A DNA stretch of 49,690 bases from Thalassotalea litorea (GTDB taxonomy: Bacteria > Pseudomonadota > Gammaproteobacteria > Enterobacterales > Alteromonadaceae), in NCBI RefSeq assembly GCF_005843925.1, contig NZ_VCBC01000019.1:1-49690 (forward strand), in the 5' to 3' direction. The notes under the pieces were generated by a model. It was not told the DNA's origin. It worked only from the letters and a program-made list of their open reading frames with translations, and ran no database searches. The position numbers and the translations under genes are program-made. Of this stretch, positions 14,470 through 23,337 are shown piece after piece (position 1 is the first letter of the stretch; the number at the start of each line of letters is the position of its first letter).

Positions 14470-14799
14470 TTAATGAAGCCTGTCGCCCCATTTACCATTG
14501 TGATTGACTGAACAATTTTCTTCGCTATCAAAAGAGATATGTTTACTGGGGGTTTTTAATGGAACATTAATACTGCCAAGCTTAGTCGTAATAAGGTTGG
14601 TGATCTCAGTTTTATTCGCCGCCAGCAGTTGTTGGTTCGTCGCAAATACGCAAATCACCCGAAGCGAGGCTGGAAAGTTATCGTAGTTGACTATATGTGT
14701 CAGCCATTGAAATCCCGTATGCTGCTCCAGCGCAATCTCACAAGCTTGCGTCAGCGCCTTTCGGATCTCATTATCCAGTTTTTTATCTGTTTTTCGCAT
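14470..14799 (-). CDS. Conserved hypothetical protein, 109 aa
   Basis: The product begins MRKTDKKLDNEIRKALTQAC and contains FQWLTHIVNYDNFPASL, a signature I associate with small Alteromonadales/Vibrio proteins sometimes labelled Fis-family regulators, although no Fis helix-turn-helix is evident. The ATG at 14799 has AAGAG 8 bases upstream. The frame is open further, but that part overlaps yccF and is not expected to be translated. No signal or membrane segment. Confidence 0.75.
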   Translation of the reverse strand: MRKTDKKLDNEIRKALTQACEIALEQHTGFQWLTHIVNYDNFPASLRVICVFATNQQLLAANKTEITNLITTKLGSINVPLKTPSKHISFDSEENCSVNHNGKWGDRLH

Positions 14800-14863
14800 A
14801 ACCAAACTCTTATTAAGTACCAAGCGATTATTGCTAACTAGCCCTTTAGCAAGAACAAAGCGT

Positions 14864-15322
14864 TTATCGTGAACGAATGTGATCGAGTTCCACTTCGGCA
14901 CTTGCATTGCGTGCAGCCGCAGCCAGCTCTTTAGAAACCACTGTCTGACCGATTGGCGCAATGGAGATCCCGGCAAGTTTTAAATGCTGAATCGAAAATG
15001 GAATGCCGATAATGGTAACAAAACAAGCGATGGCAGAGAAGAAATGCCCTAACGCCAGCCAAAACCCGGCAAACACAAACCAAACAATGTTTCCCAACAT
15101 GCCTAAATCTGAGGTTCCAATGTCGCCAGATTGAGTCAACTCATCTCGGCCAATGGCTTCTCGGCCAAATGGGAAAAACGAAAAGCCGGCCATCACAAAA
15201 CATGCCCGTCCCCAGGGAATACCAACAATACTAACAAATGCCAATATCCCGAAAAAACACCAGGCAAGCCCCATACAGAGCCCGCCAAATAAAAACCAGA
15301 TCAAATTGCCGATTGTTCTCAT
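14864..15322 (-). CDS. yccF: YccF-family inner-membrane protein, 152 aa
   Basis: Two copies of the YccF (DUF307) repeat are visible: N-I-hydrophobic-W-F-hydrophobic-F-G-G, later G-I-P-W-G-R-A-C and then G-I-P-F-S-I-Q-H-L-K. Membrane spans lie at about residues 6-37 and 77-110. The ATG at 15322 (MRTIGNLIW) matches the family N-terminus and has AAAAGGGA upstream. The molecular role of YccF is unknown. Confidence 0.88.
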   Translation of the reverse strand: MRTIGNLIWFLFGGLCMGLAWCFFGILAFVSIVGIPWGRACFVMAGFSFFPFGREAIGRDELTQSGDIGTSDLGMLGNIVWFVFAGFWLALGHFFSAIACFVTIIGIPFSIQHLKLAGISIAPIGQTVVSKELAAAARNASAEVELDHIRSR

Positions 15323-15487
15323 TGTTCTTCCCTTTTCATTCACTCGGTTCGAGGTTTTAGAGTGTTAAATGCCAATTGTGGTAATTGAATAAAAGCGCAC
15401 AATAGCAAGGGTGACGCCAGTCGACAAGCCGCTAATTTGAGTTAAGTGTTTCTAAATGTTAAGTAAAAAGTAATTTCGCTATACACA

Positions 15488-15530
15488 AAGCTCAATACAC
15501 ATAGCTCAATACACATAGCTCAATACACAA
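15488..15530. repeat. Three 14-bp tandem repeats
   Basis: AGCTCAATACACAT recurs three times with minor end changes in the gap between yccF and the sugar kinase. The rest of 15344-15608 shows no gene. Confidence 0.75.
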
Positions 15531-15608
15531 TGAAGATAATAGCGTGTGGCAACCTTAGTACACTAACCACTGGCTGGATCCTGTCGCGATGTTTTATCTC
15601 AAACTGAT

Positions 15609-17108
15609 TTAGCGACACATTTTTGTAACGGCAGTATCGTAATCTGGATAATAGCCGCTCCCCACGGCGGCGATGATAGCAGCCCCGCGACCTCCAGTAT
15701 GCACCTGACTGCTTGGATGAATTGTAAGCTCTGTAAAATCCGCCAACAAATGCTGCAAAATTTGCGATTGCTGGCCTCCTCCGCTAATAACCATTCGAGT
15801 AAAGGTGCGCTGTTGACGGGCTTCGAGTCGCAGCCTCGCATCGGCGACCTGTGTTGCCAGCCAGGTCAATAACGCCAAATACTCAATCGCAATTTGCGTT
15901 ACTGTTTCACGTTCGCTGTCGCGATTTGAGAAATGACTTCCAGACCAAAGAAAAACCTCGGATATGGAGGATTCATTGAGGTTTACGGTTTCGGCAATTG
16001 TTACATCCGCGCAAATATGCTCAGCCTGTTGCCTTACGGATTGCTGAGAAGTCAATTGAATCAGATGCGTACAAATCCATTGTTCTAATTTCGATTCCGA
16101 TAGGGTGTCTGAGCACAACTCCTCATCATCACGCATATGTTCTCGTTTCCAGGCGACAAATTCACACAATAACCGGCAACCGGATTCTAACATCTCTTCC
16201 GCGAGATAATACTTTTGACTAAATGTGGGATAAGCCGGATAGAATCGCTTCGGCCCTTTAAATTTTTCGATCAGGCAATTGACGGTAATTGCCGTGCCTA
16301 AGCTTACAAACAGGGTTTCGCTGTCATTAACGCCGGCACCGAGCAATTCACAGGTTTTGTCTGCAGCGCCTGCAACTACCGGAATTTCTGTTTCAACATC
16401 ATGAATTTGTGCTCGATAGTTTCCCAGAATGGTTCCCGGTGCACATAATTTGGGGAGCCAGGATTTATGGATGGCGAGCGCTGACCATTGCCAGGCAAAT
16501 GGCGCTAACCATCGGCGATATTTAAAGTTAAAGGGCAAATGTGCGATCATATTAGCCCAACTATCTGTGTAGTTGCCACAAAGCGTTCCTTGCAGATACC
16601 CGGATAGCTGGCATATTTGATGGGTATTGAACCGGCTTTCTGGGTGATGCTCTGCAACCCAGTTTACCGCGGCTTCGTGCTGCATTTTGTGAATCGTTGC
16701 ACTCTGTCCTACGATGGCAAACGCAACGCGCCAATACCAGGGCAAATCTGGCACAACCGTCGCTCGTCGACCCTGATACCAATACAAAACCGGTAAAATA
16801 GGCTCCTGCTTATCGCCTAGATAAACAAAACTATTGCGCAAACAGGTCAAAGAAATGGCTGCCACCGTATATCCTTTCCATTCGCCTTCGATGGTCTGCC
16901 GCAATAATTCATTAATTAAGGTTTCAACAACATCGGCGAGCTGTTTTGGAGCGCTTTGCCATGGATACACACTGGCACAAGTGATGTCCATTTCGATTAG
17001 GGTGCGATAAACAAGCTGGCCTTGCAGTCCATATAGATAACCGCGAATTGACTGGCTGCCAAAGTCGATACTGGCGAACAGCGTTTTATCTGAAGGCGAT
17101 TGGCTCAA
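15609..17108 (-). CDS. FGGY-family carbohydrate kinase, 499 aa
   Basis: An ATP-dependent sugar or polyol kinase of the xylulokinase/ribulokinase/glycerol kinase family. The phosphate-binding N-terminus (SIDFGSQSIRGYLY, about 13-26), the central VVAGAADKTCELLGAG and LFVSLGTAI, and the C-terminal VISGGGQQSQ and GGRGAAIIAAV are standard FGGY elements. The substrate cannot be read from sequence and no sugar operon surrounds it. The best start is a TTG at 17108 with GGAATACG upstream. Confidence 0.85.
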   Translation of the reverse strand: MSQSPSDKTLFASIDFGSQSIRGYLYGLQGQLVYRTLIEMDITCASVYPWQSAPKQLADVVETLINELLRQTIEGEWKGYTVAAISLTCLRNSFVYLGDKQEPILPVLYWYQGRRATVVPDLPWYWRVAFAIVGQSATIHKMQHEAAVNWVAEHHPESRFNTHQICQLSGYLQGTLCGNYTDSWANMIAHLPFNFKYRRWLAPFAWQWSALAIHKSWLPKLCAPGTILGNYRAQIHDVETEIPVVAGAADKTCELLGAGVNDSETLFVSLGTAITVNCLIEKFKGPKRFYPAYPTFSQKYYLAEEMLESGCRLLCEFVAWKREHMRDDEELCSDTLSESKLEQWICTHLIQLTSQQSVRQQAEHICADVTIAETVNLNESSISEVFLWSGSHFSNRDSERETVTQIAIEYLALLTWLATQVADARLRLEARQQRTFTRMVISGGGQQSQILQHLLADFTELTIHPSSQVHTGGRGAAIIAAVGSGYYPDYDTAVTKMCR

Positions 17109-17155
17109 AAGCGTATTCCATGCACTTGTTGAATGTTTTTAAGACTAACAGAAAA

Positions 17156-17908
17156 TCATTGTTGTCGGCTATGGCCCTGCATTGAGGTCACTTTTACGGG
17201 CTGAAAATTAGGCCGCAGTTGCCATTTTGGGCGGATCGGCGTCAATGGATGCACCCGTTTTTTGGCTACGATTAGAAATACAGAACCAAACATACGCAAA
17301 TAATTGCTGGCGAATTTTTGCCAGTGTTTTCCCAGCCAGCCTTTCTGATCTAGCGGATTTACTAAAGAAGAATGCAAAAAGCGATCATCGGCAAGAATTT
17401 CATAACCGAGCAGGTTTAACCAATCTTTGATCCGCATTGGCGTAAAAAATCGCCCTTGCCAGGGGATCGCATTGCGCCGAAAAGGTATGTAACGATTTAA
17501 GCCCGCCAGCGAATTAGGATTAAAACCACTGATCAATAAGTGGCCATTGGGAATAAGCACGCGATCAATCTCACGTAATATATGATGGGGATCGAGGGCA
17601 AACTCCAGGCTATGGGCCAACACACACGCATCAACGCTATGTAATTGAAACGGCAAATCGTCAATTTCAGCAAGTACATCGCCAAACGGATGGGAATGAC
17701 AAACGTTCACCTGATGTTTGATCATCGCTTTTGACGTATCTAACTGGGCACTAAGGCTGCCGAGTTTTAGTAAGTGATAGCCAAAAATCCTCGGCCACCA
17801 GGGTTGCATCGATTCACTAATTGCATTCGCAACAAGCACACCATTAGGCATATCTTCCCATTTAATGGGAACTTCAGGGTCTTTAAATGCTAATGCGGGT
17901 TTCATCAA
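17156..17908 (-). CDS. Class I SAM-dependent methyltransferase, YafS type
   Basis: A 250-residue protein with the late methyltransferase core: a DACVLAHSLEFALDPHHILREIDRVL segment and NGHLLISGFNPNSL, the strand-4/5 region of the Rossmann fold. In many gammaproteobacteria this gene lies next to gloB and rnhA; here gloB is two genes away in the opposite orientation, which supports the assignment. The methyl acceptor is unknown. A Met-Met start leaves a one-codon ambiguity. Confidence 0.82.
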   Translation of the reverse strand: MMKPALAFKDPEVPIKWEDMPNGVLVANAISESMQPWWPRIFGYHLLKLGSLSAQLDTSKAMIKHQVNVCHSHPFGDVLAEIDDLPFQLHSVDACVLAHSLEFALDPHHILREIDRVLIPNGHLLISGFNPNSLAGLNRYIPFRRNAIPWQGRFFTPMRIKDWLNLLGYEILADDRFLHSSLVNPLDQKGWLGKHWQKFASNYLRMFGSVFLIVAKKRVHPLTPIRPKWQLRPNFQPVKVTSMQGHSRQQ

Positions 17909-18097
17909 AATCGTATTTCTTTTGTTGAGTTATGTAAAGAATACCGATGATATCGTGCAAACGCCAAATTTAATTTCCATAACAATTTGGATTATAACCA
18001 CTTTTTGCAATGACCTATAAAATTAAATAGCTTGACTATACTTTACCTGTCTAAAAAAGCATGTTTTCAGTAAGAAGTATCATAAGAGGTAAAAATT

Positions 18098-18862
18098 ATG
18101 AATGCCGCATCCAGACTCACCTTTGCCAGCCTGTTTAGTTCTTGTTTCCTCCTTTGTTCAAACCTCCACGCCCAAGACTGGGAATTTATGATCGAACCCT
18201 ATCTAATGGGCACAAACATTGAAGGAGATTTTGGTTCTGGACGGATTGATCAAGCACAAGTGGACGTCGATTTTGGTACCATTTTAGATAACCTCGACAT
18301 GGCTGGCATGATTCATATGGAGGCCATAAGTCCGGGCAACGTAGGTGTTGCCATTGATTATGGGTTTATGGACTTAGGAGGTAGTAGAAATTTTGAAACC
18401 GGTCAGGAATTAGATGCAGGCGTCAGACAAGGGGTATTGGAAGCGCAAATTTTCTATCGCAATCACTTGCAAAATGCCTCAATCGATTACATCGCAGGTG
18501 TCCGTTGGTGGGACAATGACATCGATCTTGATGTGGATTTACCAAACCTCGAGCAACGTTTATCCGCATCGGTTGAAGAAGACTGGGTTGATTTTATTGT
18601 CGGTTTACGCTGGTATTCTCACTTAAGCGAAAATTGGACATTTGAATTGTATGGTGACATCGGCGGATTAGACTTTGCCTCGGAATTTACTTCAAAAGTG
18701 AAAGTTGGCGTTCAGTGGCAAATGACTGAATTACTGACACTGGATGTCAAATATATGGCAACCTGGGTCGATTATGAAGATGGCACATCCGGTGAACCAG
18801 GCTATTTTTCCTATGACACCGTGACCCACGGCCCGGTTTTAGGCTTAGTCTTTACCTTTTAA
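18098..18862 (+). CDS. Outer-membrane beta-barrel protein, 254 aa
   Basis: A Sec signal peptide ends at LHAQDWEF (about residue 26). The mature protein consists of alternating amphipathic strands with many aromatic and acidic residues and ends in LVFTF, with the C-terminal Phe needed for outer-membrane barrel insertion. No family beyond a general barrel fold is recognised. AGAGG lies before the ATG. It sits between yafS (divergent) and gloB. Confidence 0.8.
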   Translation: MNAASRLTFASLFSSCFLLCSNLHAQDWEFMIEPYLMGTNIEGDFGSGRIDQAQVDVDFGTILDNLDMAGMIHMEAISPGNVGVAIDYGFMDLGGSRNFETGQELDAGVRQGVLEAQIFYRNHLQNASIDYIAGVRWWDNDIDLDVDLPNLEQRLSASVEEDWVDFIVGLRWYSHLSENWTFELYGDIGGLDFASEFTSKVKVGVQWQMTELLTLDVKYMATWVDYEDGTSGEPGYFSYDTVTHGPVLGLVFTF

Positions 18863-18907
18863 TCGACAAGCGACCAATCGGGCAGTTTTCTTTCTAAATA
18901 CTGTCGT

Positions 18908-18913
18908 TATAAT
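18908..18913 (+). promoter_or_regulatory. Probable gloB promoter -10 (TATAAT)
   Basis: A perfect TATAAT lies 34 bases before the gloB ATG. The matching -35 would be GTTTTC (18885-18890), which is weak. Confidence 0.4.
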
Positions 18914-18947
18914 AGAACTTGCACGTTCGACTGCCTGAGGGCTTTTT

Positions 18948-19745
18948 ATGCAAGTTTCTGCGATACCGGCGTTTTCCGACAATTATATTTGGGCAATTCA
19001 CGCCACTGCCCCATCTCAAAACCTTTGTGCTTTGGTTGATCCTGGAGACGCCAAGGTCTGTCTGGCATTTTTACAGCGTGAAAATTTACAACTTGCCAGT
19101 ATTTTAATTACCCACCATCACCGCGATCACACCGGTGGTGTCGAACAATTATTAAGCTATGCCAAGCAACGAGGCTGGGCAGTTGATGTTTATGGACCAG
19201 CCGGTGAAGACATTAAGCACATTTCCCATTATGTTAACGAAGGAGATCGGGTCAGTCTTCCTTACCTTGACCAAAGCTTTTCTGTTATCGACGTCCCGGG
19301 ACATACCCGTGGCCACATTGCCTATTACAATTCTTTTCAAGATGGCACGCTATTCTGTGGAGATACACTATTTTCTGGGGGTTGCGGGCGATTATTCGAA
19401 GGTACGGCAGAGCAAATGCTGAGTAGCTTAAACAAGCTTGTCGCTCTACCCGGCTCCACAAAGGTTTACTGCGCCCACGAATATACTCAGGCAAATTTAC
19501 ATTTTGCGCGAACTATTGAACCAGAAAACAGTCAACTTATTGAATACGAATTAAAAGTGCAAAATCTTAGAAACTCGGACATTGCGACTATCCCCACCAG
19601 TATTGCTACTGAATCGCAGATAAATCCGTTTCTACGCAGCCATACCGATACGGTAAAAGCACAGGTTCAACATCTCTGTGGAGAATCCTATTCCAGTAAT
19701 GTTGAAGTGTTTGCCGCCACTCGGTTACTAAAAGATAACTTTTAA
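18948..19745 (+). CDS. gloB: Hydroxyacylglutathione hydrolase (glyoxalase II)
   Basis: Hydrolyses S-D-lactoylglutathione to D-lactate and glutathione, the second step of methylglyoxal detoxification in the cytoplasm. The metallo-beta-lactamase signature THHHRDHTGG (about 55-64) binds two metals, with later ligands in DVPGHTRGH, FCGDTLFSGGCGR and YCAHEYT. Length 265 is normal. It is probably transcribed separately from the barrel gene upstream. Confidence 0.95.
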   Translation: MQVSAIPAFSDNYIWAIHATAPSQNLCALVDPGDAKVCLAFLQRENLQLASILITHHHRDHTGGVEQLLSYAKQRGWAVDVYGPAGEDIKHISHYVNEGDRVSLPYLDQSFSVIDVPGHTRGHIAYYNSFQDGTLFCGDTLFSGGCGRLFEGTAEQMLSSLNKLVALPGSTKVYCAHEYTQANLHFARTIEPENSQLIEYELKVQNLRNSDIATIPTSIATESQINPFLRSHTDTVKAQVQHLCGESYSSNVEVFAATRLLKDNF

Positions 19746-19832
19746 TTTATTTTCTATTGCTTAAGAAAAAGATATGATGCGCTATATAAATCGGGGTAAT
19801 CCTGTGCGCATTCAATAACAAATAGAGCTGTT

Positions 19833-21446
19833 ATGAAAAAACTAATACTACCACTGTCGTTTTCCTTGCTTGCTGCTTGTCAAACGACCGAACAACAGTC
19901 TGTTCAAAAAGATTTATCAAACACCCCGAACGTTGCTGATAATATAGATATCTATCAAGCCCTTATCGTCGATGAAACCGCCGATGTCATACATCCAATC
20001 GCGGATGTTGATATTCCGCTTGGTGATGACGATATGTTGGCCAGTGACAATATCTGGGAGCGTATTCGCGGCCAGTTAATGTTTGAAGTACCGGAAAACC
20101 GCAGCGTTGTTACCCACAGAAACTGGTACGCAAAACATCAAAGTTACCTTGATCGCGTCGCTAAGCGCGCAGAGCCGTTCCTATATTACATTACCGAAGA
20201 GCTTGAAAAGCATGATATGCCGATGGAGTTGGTATTACTTCCCATCGTTGAAAGTGCCTATGACCCATTCGCCTATTCCCACGGCAGTGCCGCTGGTATG
20301 TGGCAATTTTTGTCTGGTACTGGCAAGCAGTTCGGACTTAAACAAGATTGGTGGTATGACGGTCGACGTGATGTTGCCGCCTCAACGCAAGCTGCCATTG
20401 ATTACCTTAAATACCTAAACAAACGTTTTGACGGTGACTGGTTATTAGCGCTAGCGGCCTATAATTCTGGTCAGGGACGAGTATCCCGTGCGATGAAGCG
20501 CAATAAACAAAAAGGATTGCCGACCGACTTTTGGAGCTTAGATCTTCCCAAAGAAACCCGTGATTACGTACCAAAATTACTGGCATTGACTGCCCTGTTA
20601 AAAGAGCCGGAAAAATACAATATCAGCTTTAAGCCAATCGCCAATAAACCGGTCATTTCTAAAGTCGAAATTGGCTCGCAATTGGATCTTCTGCTCGCGG
20701 CGGATATGGCGGGGTTAACCATTGAAGAATTACACGCCTTAAACCCAGGTTTTAATCGTTGGGCGACGGCACCAGATGGCCCGCATTATCTACTGATACC
20801 CAATAACAGGGTTGCAGCATTTCAAAATGATTTGAACGAACTTGCCGATGACAAACGCCTTACCTGGCAACGTTATCAGATTAAATCTGGCGACAGTTTA
20901 AGTGTGATTGCCAATAAATTTAATACCACAAGCAAGGTCATTAAGCAGGTGAATAAGCTTTCCGACAATAATATTCGGGCCGGTAAATACTTATTGATCC
21001 CGACGGCGACAAAATCTTTGGATCGTTACAAATCGCTGGAGAAGGTTGCGATTGCTAAGGCGAGCAAGAAAGGCTCTGGCAATAAACTGACTTACACGGT
21101 CAAAAAAGGCGATACCCTATGGGATATTGGCCGTTTGTATAAAGTCGGTAGCAAAGACATTGCCAAATGGAATGGTTTTGGTCCCAAAGACACCCTGCGT
21201 TTAGGGCAAAAGTTGGTGATATACACACCATCGGCGTTGTCTCAGGCAAGTTCAATCAGCGCTAGCAACAGCAAAACCATGCGCAATATTCGTTATCGTG
21301 TAAGGTCAGGAGACTCGCTTGCACGCATTGCCAGCAAGTTTAACGTGAGAATTGCCGATATTGAAAAGTGGAACAAATTGAGCCGTAAGAACTACTTACA
21401 ACCTGGCCAAATGTTGAAATTATCAGTAAATATCACGTCTATCTAA
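19833..21446 (+). CDS. mltD: Membrane-bound lytic murein transglycosylase D
   Basis: A 537-residue lipoprotein (lipobox LAAC, Cys16) that cleaves peptidoglycan glycan strands to 1,6-anhydro ends. The SLT catalytic domain is at about 105-250, with Glu140 in LLPIVESAYDP as the catalytic acid and GSAAGMWQF following. Three LysM modules (about 345-390, 413-458 and 488-533) bind peptidoglycan. The architecture is that of MltD with one more LysM than the E. coli protein. A terminator follows immediately. Confidence 0.95.
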   Translation: MKKLILPLSFSLLAACQTTEQQSVQKDLSNTPNVADNIDIYQALIVDETADVIHPIADVDIPLGDDDMLASDNIWERIRGQLMFEVPENRSVVTHRNWYAKHQSYLDRVAKRAEPFLYYITEELEKHDMPMELVLLPIVESAYDPFAYSHGSAAGMWQFLSGTGKQFGLKQDWWYDGRRDVAASTQAAIDYLKYLNKRFDGDWLLALAAYNSGQGRVSRAMKRNKQKGLPTDFWSLDLPKETRDYVPKLLALTALLKEPEKYNISFKPIANKPVISKVEIGSQLDLLLAADMAGLTIEELHALNPGFNRWATAPDGPHYLLIPNNRVAAFQNDLNELADDKRLTWQRYQIKSGDSLSVIANKFNTTSKVIKQVNKLSDNNIRAGKYLLIPTATKSLDRYKSLEKVAIAKASKKGSGNKLTYTVKKGDTLWDIGRLYKVGSKDIAKWNGFGPKDTLRLGQKLVIYTPSALSQASSISASNSKTMRNIRYRVRSGDSLARIASKFNVRIADIEKWNKLSRKNYLQPGQMLKLSVNITSI

Positions 21447-21462
21447 GGTTTGTATTAGCAAT

Positions 21463-21489
21463 AAAAAAGCGGCTTCCAGCCGTTTTTTT
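21463..21489 (+). terminator. Rho-independent terminator after mltD
   Basis: A CGGCT/AGCCG hairpin with a three-base loop is flanked by AAAAAA on one side and T8 on the other, so it could work in both directions. Confidence 0.85.
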
Positions 21490-21491
21490 TG

Positions 21492-21549
21492 ATCAAGGGG
21501 TCAGAGTTGTTGAAATAATATATTGTATCAACAACTCTGACCCCTTGAT
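21492..21549. repeat. Inverted pair of 22-base REP-like repeats
   Basis: ATCAAGGGGTCAGAGTTGTT plus GA (21492-21513) and its exact complement (21528-21549) surround a 14-base AT-rich loop. Copies also lie at 21734-21750 (partial), 22560-22581 and 22604-22625, all around the transposase gene. RAYT transposases act on such repeats. Confidence 0.85.
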
Positions 21550-21861
21550 TCTAAAACTAAAGGTAGTTTTGTCATTCACGCTGAACCGAGTCAGCGGCGG
21601 CTTCATCACTTTAAAACTAACGTTTTCTTCCGCTCGATTTGCCCTACTACACTTAATGAGTGAGCATGATAGAACTCCGGATACATGGCGACTTGGTACC
21701 TGACAAAACATAGCCAATCGAGCTAAAGATCATGGGGTCAGAGTCATTGAACGCTTAAAACTTTAAAAAACTCAACCCTTTGATAATTGTTCCTAAATCC
21801 TTTGGATTATTTTCTATAATCAGAGTTCTCCATCAACAGAATATGACAACAGGAGCCAAGG

Positions 21862-22572
21862 ATGGCACGTCAACCTCGTCTTAATTTAGCGGATATACCA
21901 CAACACATAATTCAAAGGGGAAACAACAAAATCAATTGTTTTTTCCATCAGCGTGACTTTGCTTATTATCTAAAGCTACTAAAAGAATATGCAGATAAAT
22001 TCGATGTATCTGTGCACGCTTTCGTATTAATGTCTAATCATGTGCATTTATTACTCACTCCCAGCAGTTCTTGTGGTGTAAGCCAAATGATGCAATCCAT
22101 AGGTCGGTGCTATGTTCGCTACTTTAATCTATCTTATGAAAGAACTGGAACCCTGTGGGAAGGAAGATACAAATCTTGTTTAGTAGACAGTGAAAATTAT
22201 TTTTTAGAAGTGAGCCGCTACATTGAGCTAAACCCCGTCAGAGCCAATATATGCAGTTCACCGGAACAATACGCATGGTCTTCATATCACGCGAATGGGT
22301 TAAATAAGGAAATAGCATTAATCACACCGCACCCACTTTACGAAGGGTTAGCGCAAACGAAAGAGCAGAGAAAGAAAGTCTATCGTTTGTTTGTGAATGC
22401 TCCAGTTGACAATGAACAGACACAACTAATTCGCAAATCTGTAAATAAAGATAGCGTCTTGGGCAGTGCCATATTCAAAACAAAACTTTCATCTTTGCTG
22501 GGGAAAGCTGTTGATAGAAGTACTCATGGAGGAGATAGAAAATCAGCGAAATTTAGAAATCAACGACTCTGA
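21862..22572 (+). CDS. REP-associated tyrosine transposase (RAYT, Y1 HUH family)
   Basis: A 236-residue Y1-type transposase related to IS200/IS605 TnpA. The HUH motif is HVHLLL (about 69-74), after the typical FVLMSNHVH. The catalytic Tyr is most likely in SRYIELNPVRA (about 122-132), with WSSYHANG following. AGGAG precedes the ATG. The last codons and the TGA stop fall inside one of the 22-base repeats, so gene and repeat are physically joined. The gene looks intact. Confidence 0.92.
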   Translation: MARQPRLNLADIPQHIIQRGNNKINCFFHQRDFAYYLKLLKEYADKFDVSVHAFVLMSNHVHLLLTPSSSCGVSQMMQSIGRCYVRYFNLSYERTGTLWEGRYKSCLVDSENYFLEVSRYIELNPVRANICSSPEQYAWSSYHANGLNKEIALITPHPLYEGLAQTKEQRKKVYRLFVNAPVDNEQTQLIRKSVNKDSVLGSAIFKTKLSSLLGKAVDRSTHGGDRKSAKFRNQRL

Positions 22573-22625
22573 CCCCTTGATATGACGCCATGATAGTTAA
22601 CTTTCAACAACTCTGACCCCTTGAT
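22560..22625. repeat. Two directly repeated REP-like copies at the right end of the RAYT element
   Basis: TCAACGACTCTGACCCCTTG plus AT (22560-22581) and TCAACAACTCTGACCCCTTG plus AT (22604-22625) are same-orientation copies, opposite to the copy at 21492. The second ends 3 bases before the gst stop codon. Confidence 0.85.
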
Positions 22626-22627
22626 GT

Positions 22628-23230
22628 TTACTCTGGTGGTGTATAAGGACAATGCTCCATCGAAAGGAGTTTGCGATGATACGCTTTAATTGCAGGAAAT
22701 GGCTCACAGTGTCCGGTTTTCTCAGCCCATAGCGTGGTAAAACTGACGATAATATCTGTCACACTAAACTGCTCGCCCAGCATAAATGGATGTTTTTTTA
22801 AGTGCTGCTCAATAACCTCTAAAGAACGAGATAATTCGAATTTGTTTTGCTTGAAAATTGCGGGTATTCGACGTTCTTCTTGATAGACAAAGGTATTGCG
22901 GGCATCGCTCCAAAGGTGTGCTTCAACTTCTGACAGGATAAACGCGCACCATTGCTCGTGTTGCGCACGAAGAAACGTTCCTGTCGCAGGGATCAAGTTC
23001 CCTTCGGGTTTGCTGTCCGCCAAAAACGTACACATCGCAACCGATTCAATCAATGCTTCACCATCGACCAGCATCGCCGGAATTTTCCCTAATGGATGGA
23101 CGTTCCTTAGCTCTTCACTACCAAATAATGCTTTCGCATTTTTACTTTCATAAGGAATTTTCAACTCCGCCAAAACCCAGTGGACACGAGCGCTACGAGT
23201 TGGTGCATATTCATAAAGTACAATTTTCAT
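22628..23230 (-). CDS. Glutathione S-transferase family protein, 200 aa
   Basis: The N-terminal thioredoxin-like domain (about 1-77) shows SARVHWVLAELKIPYE and GKIPAMLVDGEALIESVAMC, the cis-Pro and Glu-Ser glutathione-binding elements. The C-terminal helical domain (about 85-195) contains the capping-box-like FSVTDIIVSF. The substrate is unknown. The gene ends directly beside the RAYT repeats, which therefore replace its original downstream region. Confidence 0.88.
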   Translation of the reverse strand: MKIVLYEYAPTRSARVHWVLAELKIPYESKNAKALFGSEELRNVHPLGKIPAMLVDGEALIESVAMCTFLADSKPEGNLIPATGTFLRAQHEQWCAFILSEVEAHLWSDARNTFVYQEERRIPAIFKQNKFELSRSLEVIEQHLKKHPFMLGEQFSVTDIIVSFTTLWAEKTGHCEPFPAIKAYHRKLLSMEHCPYTPPE

Positions 23231-23337
23231 GGTAAGTTCCGAATATTTTTATCTGCGATGAAGAGTATAGCCTCGTCCAATCAACTAGACTGTTTATCAT
23301 CAATGTCTTAAGGTTTTTCCAGCGAAAAGAAAGCGTA

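Noticed and set aside
14800..14976. N-terminal extension of the 109-residue hypothetical protein
   Set aside because: It overlaps the end of yccF in another frame and lacks conserved sequence; the ATG at 14799 has a ribosome site.
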